A stretch of DNA of 64,000 bases, from positions 84,990,070 through 85,054,069 of the forward strand of contig OX465282.1 of NCBI GenBank assembly GCA_949987705.1, given 5' to 3'. Below are positions 63,606 through 64,000 of the stretch, in pieces. Source of the stretch: Thereva unica (taxonomy: Eukaryota; Arthropoda; Insecta; Diptera; Therevidae). Positions within the stretch are counted from its first letter, which is position 1. Every line of letters begins with the position of its first letter. The position numbers and the translations under genes were made by a program. The notes under the pieces were generated by a model. The model searched no databases and was not told the origin of the DNA. It saw only the letters and a list, made by a program, of their open reading frames with translations.

Positions 63606-64000
63606 AGCGGTGCAGTTTAGATAATGCCACACCTCCAGGATAGTTAGCGCTTGATACTGACAACAGGAGTATGGTAAGAAATAAGTCAAACATGAGGTGA
63701 CCTCCGGCTACAAGTAACATGCAACCTTGCCATCACGATTTAGTTCGGTTTATCCATATTCTATGACAAGCACATGCAACTGGCAAGTTCAGTACGGGGG
63801 AGATGATACAACGTAGCTCTTCATGCGGTAAAAATGAGTATAGGAATACGAAGTGATTGCAGCTACTCCAATTGGTCGGCATCTTGGTTCCAAAACAAGA
63901 CCTAGAGGGATAAAAAATTTTGATGTCCCCATTGCTCGTGGGATTGCGGAGTAGAAATACCATAGTAACGGTGAAACACCCCATTTTGAGTTCTTATTCA
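63606..64000. other. No gene recognised
   Basis: Window end. Short minus frames (62 and 83 codons) have no known domain. Confidence 0.35.

Overview
The window is eukaryotic, AT-rich and made almost entirely of transposable elements and their debris. I find no convincing host protein-coding gene, no rRNA gene and no functional tRNA gene. The mix (Copia with an initiator-tRNA-like primer site, a Transib with a RAG1-like transposase, Helentrons with an endonuclease domain, mariner/Tc1, PIF/Harbinger-like and hAT-like MITEs, and RTE- and Jockey/CR1-like non-LTR elements) points to an arthropod, most likely an insect. I cannot name the species.

Layout. 0-5 kb: a non-LTR remnant, a long-TIR element (437-1742) holding a small hAT-like MITE, and a non-autonomous Transib-like element (2073-3838). 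5-13 kb: a palindromic element, Tc1 and mariner corpses, a Helentron helicase-endonuclease remnant, and a 1.24-kb long-TIR element. 13-19 kb: degraded non-LTR remnants, dispersed repeats and 3 kb in which I recognise nothing. 19.3-24.1 kb: a segment duplicated at 47.1-48.6 kb; this copy is interrupted by an apparently intact 989-codon non-LTR element. 24-30 kb: a satellite with a ~127-bp period broken by a tRNA-derived SINE, a nearly perfect 207-bp inverted repeat, a second SINE and a Harbinger-type MITE.

30.9-40.6 kb is one Copia element (182-bp LTRs with one difference, 5-bp target duplication) carrying a nested stack: a Helentron piece in its integrase and a 3.9-kb Transib in its gag. The Transib itself holds two MITEs, one upstream of its first exon and one inside its coding region. 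40.6-48.6 kb: a MITE with 9-bp target duplications and CRE-like sites, an RTE-like element with an intact 1050-codon ORF inserted in an older endonuclease remnant, a TTAA-flanked element, and the second copy of the duplicated segment. 48.6-64 kb: head-to-head RTE-like corpses, a second Helentron piece, a Jockey/CR1-like element inserted in an RTE-like one, two more hAT-like MITE copies and a Copia RT fragment.

Functionally, only the two non-LTR elements at 19.7-22.7 kb and 42.2-45.3 kb keep long uninterrupted reading frames. Everything else is defective or non-coding and depends on enzymes supplied from elsewhere. The observations most worth checking are the in-place inversion of the palindrome loop between the duplicated segments, the filled and empty sites for the non-LTR insertion, and the nested Copia/Transib stack.
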